From positions 186,001 to 250,000 of the forward strand of contig JAKNSD010000074.1 in NCBI GenBank assembly GCA_023525715.1: a stretch of 64,000 bases of DNA, read 5' to 3'. The position numbers and the translations under genes were made by a program. Origin of the DNA: Cichorium intybus. Taxonomy: Eukaryota > Streptophyta > Magnoliopsida > Asterales > Asteraceae. The notes under the pieces were generated by a model that was given only the letters and a program-made list of their open reading frames with translations, did not search any database and had not been told where the DNA came from. Positions 62,209 through 64,000 of the stretch are shown here, piece after piece (positions within the stretch are counted from its first letter, which is position 1; each line of letters starts with the position of its first letter).

Positions 62209-63406
62209 GGTACACCTCAATGTGTGTGAAGCACTGATAACTCTTCTTGACCCAATCTAATGTTTTTCTTCTGCAACATGAACTTCTAGACACTTTGAGC
62301 AAAGCCACTCAAAGTCGAGAGTTAAAATTCTGTGCCGATGGTTAGATTGTGTACCGTAATCTATCACAGGCACCAATCTATTCTCAACCATCTTAATCTT
62401 TCTGTTGCAAGAGATAGACGATTCATTACTTCAAACCAAGTGGTGATGATATTTCGACACTCTATGTCAGTGATCTCTGCTACAACACCAGTAGTAGATG
62501 TGAGGCATCAACAACTATTCTTGCCTACAAAGCTTCTAATTCAAGAGTTGGATGTTTTGGTGTAATAAACCATACACTGATGACAATTCGAAAATCTAGT
62601 CGATGGGTATGTCTAGTAACCAAGACATATTACATGCTCATACCTCTCTTGAACCCATACATTCTTCTAAACAACATTTTCGTGACTCAATGTGATATTA
62701 CCTCACATTGATGAAACATTGAAACTCTAGGCCAGTGATCGTTTTTGTTTACCACATTAGCTGTGAGACCCCAACAACCTTACCAGATTCAAAATTGGCA
62801 CTAGGATGGTACACCTCAATGAGTGTGAAGCACTGATAACTCTTCTTGACCCAATCTAAGGTTTTTATTCTGCAACACAAACTTCTAAAAACTTTGAGCA
62901 AAGCCACTCAAAGTCGAGAGTTAAAATTCTGTGCCGATGGTTAGATTGCGTACCGTAATCTATCACACGCACCAATCTATTCTCAACCATCTTAATCTTT
63001 CTGTTGCAAGAGATAGACGATTCATTACTTCAAACCAAGTGGTGATGATATTTCGACACTCTATGTCAGTGATCTCTGCTACAACACCAGTAGTGGATGT
63101 GAGGCATCAACAACTATTCTTGCCTACAAAGCTTCTAATTCAAGAGTTGGATGATTTGGTGTAATAAACCATACACTGATGACAATTCGAAAATCTAGCC
63201 GATGGGTATGTCTAGTAACCAACACATATTACACGTTCATACCTCTCTTGAACCCATACCTTCTTCTAAACAGAATGTTCGTGACTCAATGTGATATTAC
63301 CTCACATTGATGAAACATTGAAACTCTGGGTCAGTGATCGTTGTTGTTTACCACAATAGCTGTGAGACCCCAACAACCTTACCAGATTCAAAATTAGCAC
63401 TAGGAT
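62209..63406. repeat. 599-bp tandem duplication in the Copia 3' region
   Basis: Two consecutive units, 62209-62807 and 62808-63406, each begin ggtacacctcaatg and end accagattcaaaatt plus agcactaggat-like sequence. They are nearly identical, with scattered substitutions. A third start, ggtacactctgcag at 63407, diverges at once. The units code only short ORFs (77 codons each, identical but for a few residues) with no recognisable domain. Confidence 0.92.
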
Positions 63407-64000
63407 GGTACACTCTGCAGAGTTTGGATACCATTGAACGTCTCGCCAAGAGCCAAGCCAACTGCATTGAGATATTTGATCAAAGATATGCAGGGGCCTA
63501 AATCAAAACAGCCACGAGTAGTTCACAGATACTCAAACAATCGCAGTGCGTTCCTTCGAGTTCACACAGATACTACAAGAAGTCTGATTCTGAGCCAAGG
63601 ATAAATCCTTGAACAACTGTGGTGAGAGCTTATAACTCCATGACCCACAGGATTTGCGGTCAATGTACGTATCGAGAAGCGCCAGTCAAAAGCAATGTTC
63701 AAAAGTTTCGACATGATGTTTATGTTCCCAAAGAAGGTGAAACAAAATTCCATGTGACAAGCTGTTTGAATTCCTCCTCAGCTAGTTTGTTACTACATCA
63801 ACACCTAAAGTGATCAAGTGAAGAGATGAAGAGTCAGACTCTAGTCAAAGTCAAAGTCAAATTAAAAGTTGAATGTGCTGATTCAAGACACTTACTGAAG
63901 CCTAAAGAACTTACCAAGTTAAATCTGAAGACAACCAGAGTGCCGAAGACAAAGTTGTCAGTGCAATTGTGCTGAATTCTATATACATTTACTCCAGTCA

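Larger units (their letters stand above)
59599..64000 (+). mobile_element. SIRE-like Copia retrotransposon, internally deleted, truncated by window end
   Basis: After the LTR, the PBS TTGGTATCAGAGC starts at 59600. A long leader follows, then gag (60261-61612), a protease fragment (about 61650-61800) and, directly afterwards, a polypurine tract aaatttagggggaga at 61941-61955. Integrase, RT and RNase H are absent, so nearly all of pol has been deleted. The A-rich sequence after the tract and a 599-bp tandem duplication (62209-63406) lead to the window end without a second LTR. A long 3' region with extra sequence is typical of the SIRE/Maximus lineage of Copia, which is why I favour that lineage. 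Confidence 0.72.

Overview
This window looks like nuclear DNA of a flowering plant, probably a eudicot and possibly an Asteraceae-type genome. It is AT-rich, with intron-containing genes, typical plant GT-AG splice sites, a ribosomal-protein promoter carrying telo-box and site II motifs, and a dense nested landscape of plant transposable elements. The family-level placement is inference and was not tested.

Only three host genes are convincing. They are a cytosolic 60S ribosomal protein L7 gene (uL30; + strand, CDS 10385-12449, six coding exons), a secreted GH17 endo-1,3-beta-glucosidase with a C-terminal X8/CBM43 domain (- strand, 34172-36320, three exons), and a nine-exon gene for a multi-pass membrane protein of unknown function (- strand, CDS 42945-46615). 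A fourth locus, about 31588-32075, is a probable coding exon split by a TRIM element. No tRNA or rRNA genes, operons or CRISPR arrays were seen, and none would be expected in host DNA of this kind.

Layout. 1-7.2 kb: two decayed LINEs on the - strand; the second is split by a Ty3-type solo LTR (5-bp target duplication) and by a Mutator-like MITE (9-bp duplication). 7.2-12.5 kb: a TIR element, then RPL7, whose last intron holds a TIR element with ~150-bp internal repeats. 12.6-15.9 kb: AT-rich intergenic DNA. 15.9-21.8 kb: a deleted long-LTR retrotransposon with a 5-bp target duplication and a hAT-like element inside one LTR. It sits next to a Transposase_28-like fragment that is itself cut by a hAT MITE (8-bp duplication). 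22.5-28.4 kb: a full-length LINE with an intact RRM-type ORF1 and a damaged ORF2, bounded by a 12-bp target duplication. 31.6-32.9 kb: a TRIM and a Tourist-like hairpin MITE. 34-36 kb: the glucanase. 38.9-40.2 kb: a very young small LTR element with its own Gly-rich ORF. 40.7-42.5 kb: a Harbinger-type element carrying only a SANT/Myb-like ORF. 42.9-47.2 kb: the membrane-protein gene with a MULE MITE in an intron. 48-50 kb: a second Transposase_28-like fragment and a tRNA-derived SINE. 52.2-56.6 kb: two truncated LINEs, one carrying a second TRIM. 59.3-64 kb: the 5' part of a SIRE-like Copia element reduced to gag and a protease fragment, followed by a polypurine tract and a 599-bp tandem duplication, running off the window.

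The host genes have unrelated functions and do not form a pathway. No wholly new system stands out. The most informative material is the set of precisely bounded nested insertions, the UAAUG ORF junction of the LINE, the ORF-bearing miniature LTR element and the SANT-only Harbinger element.
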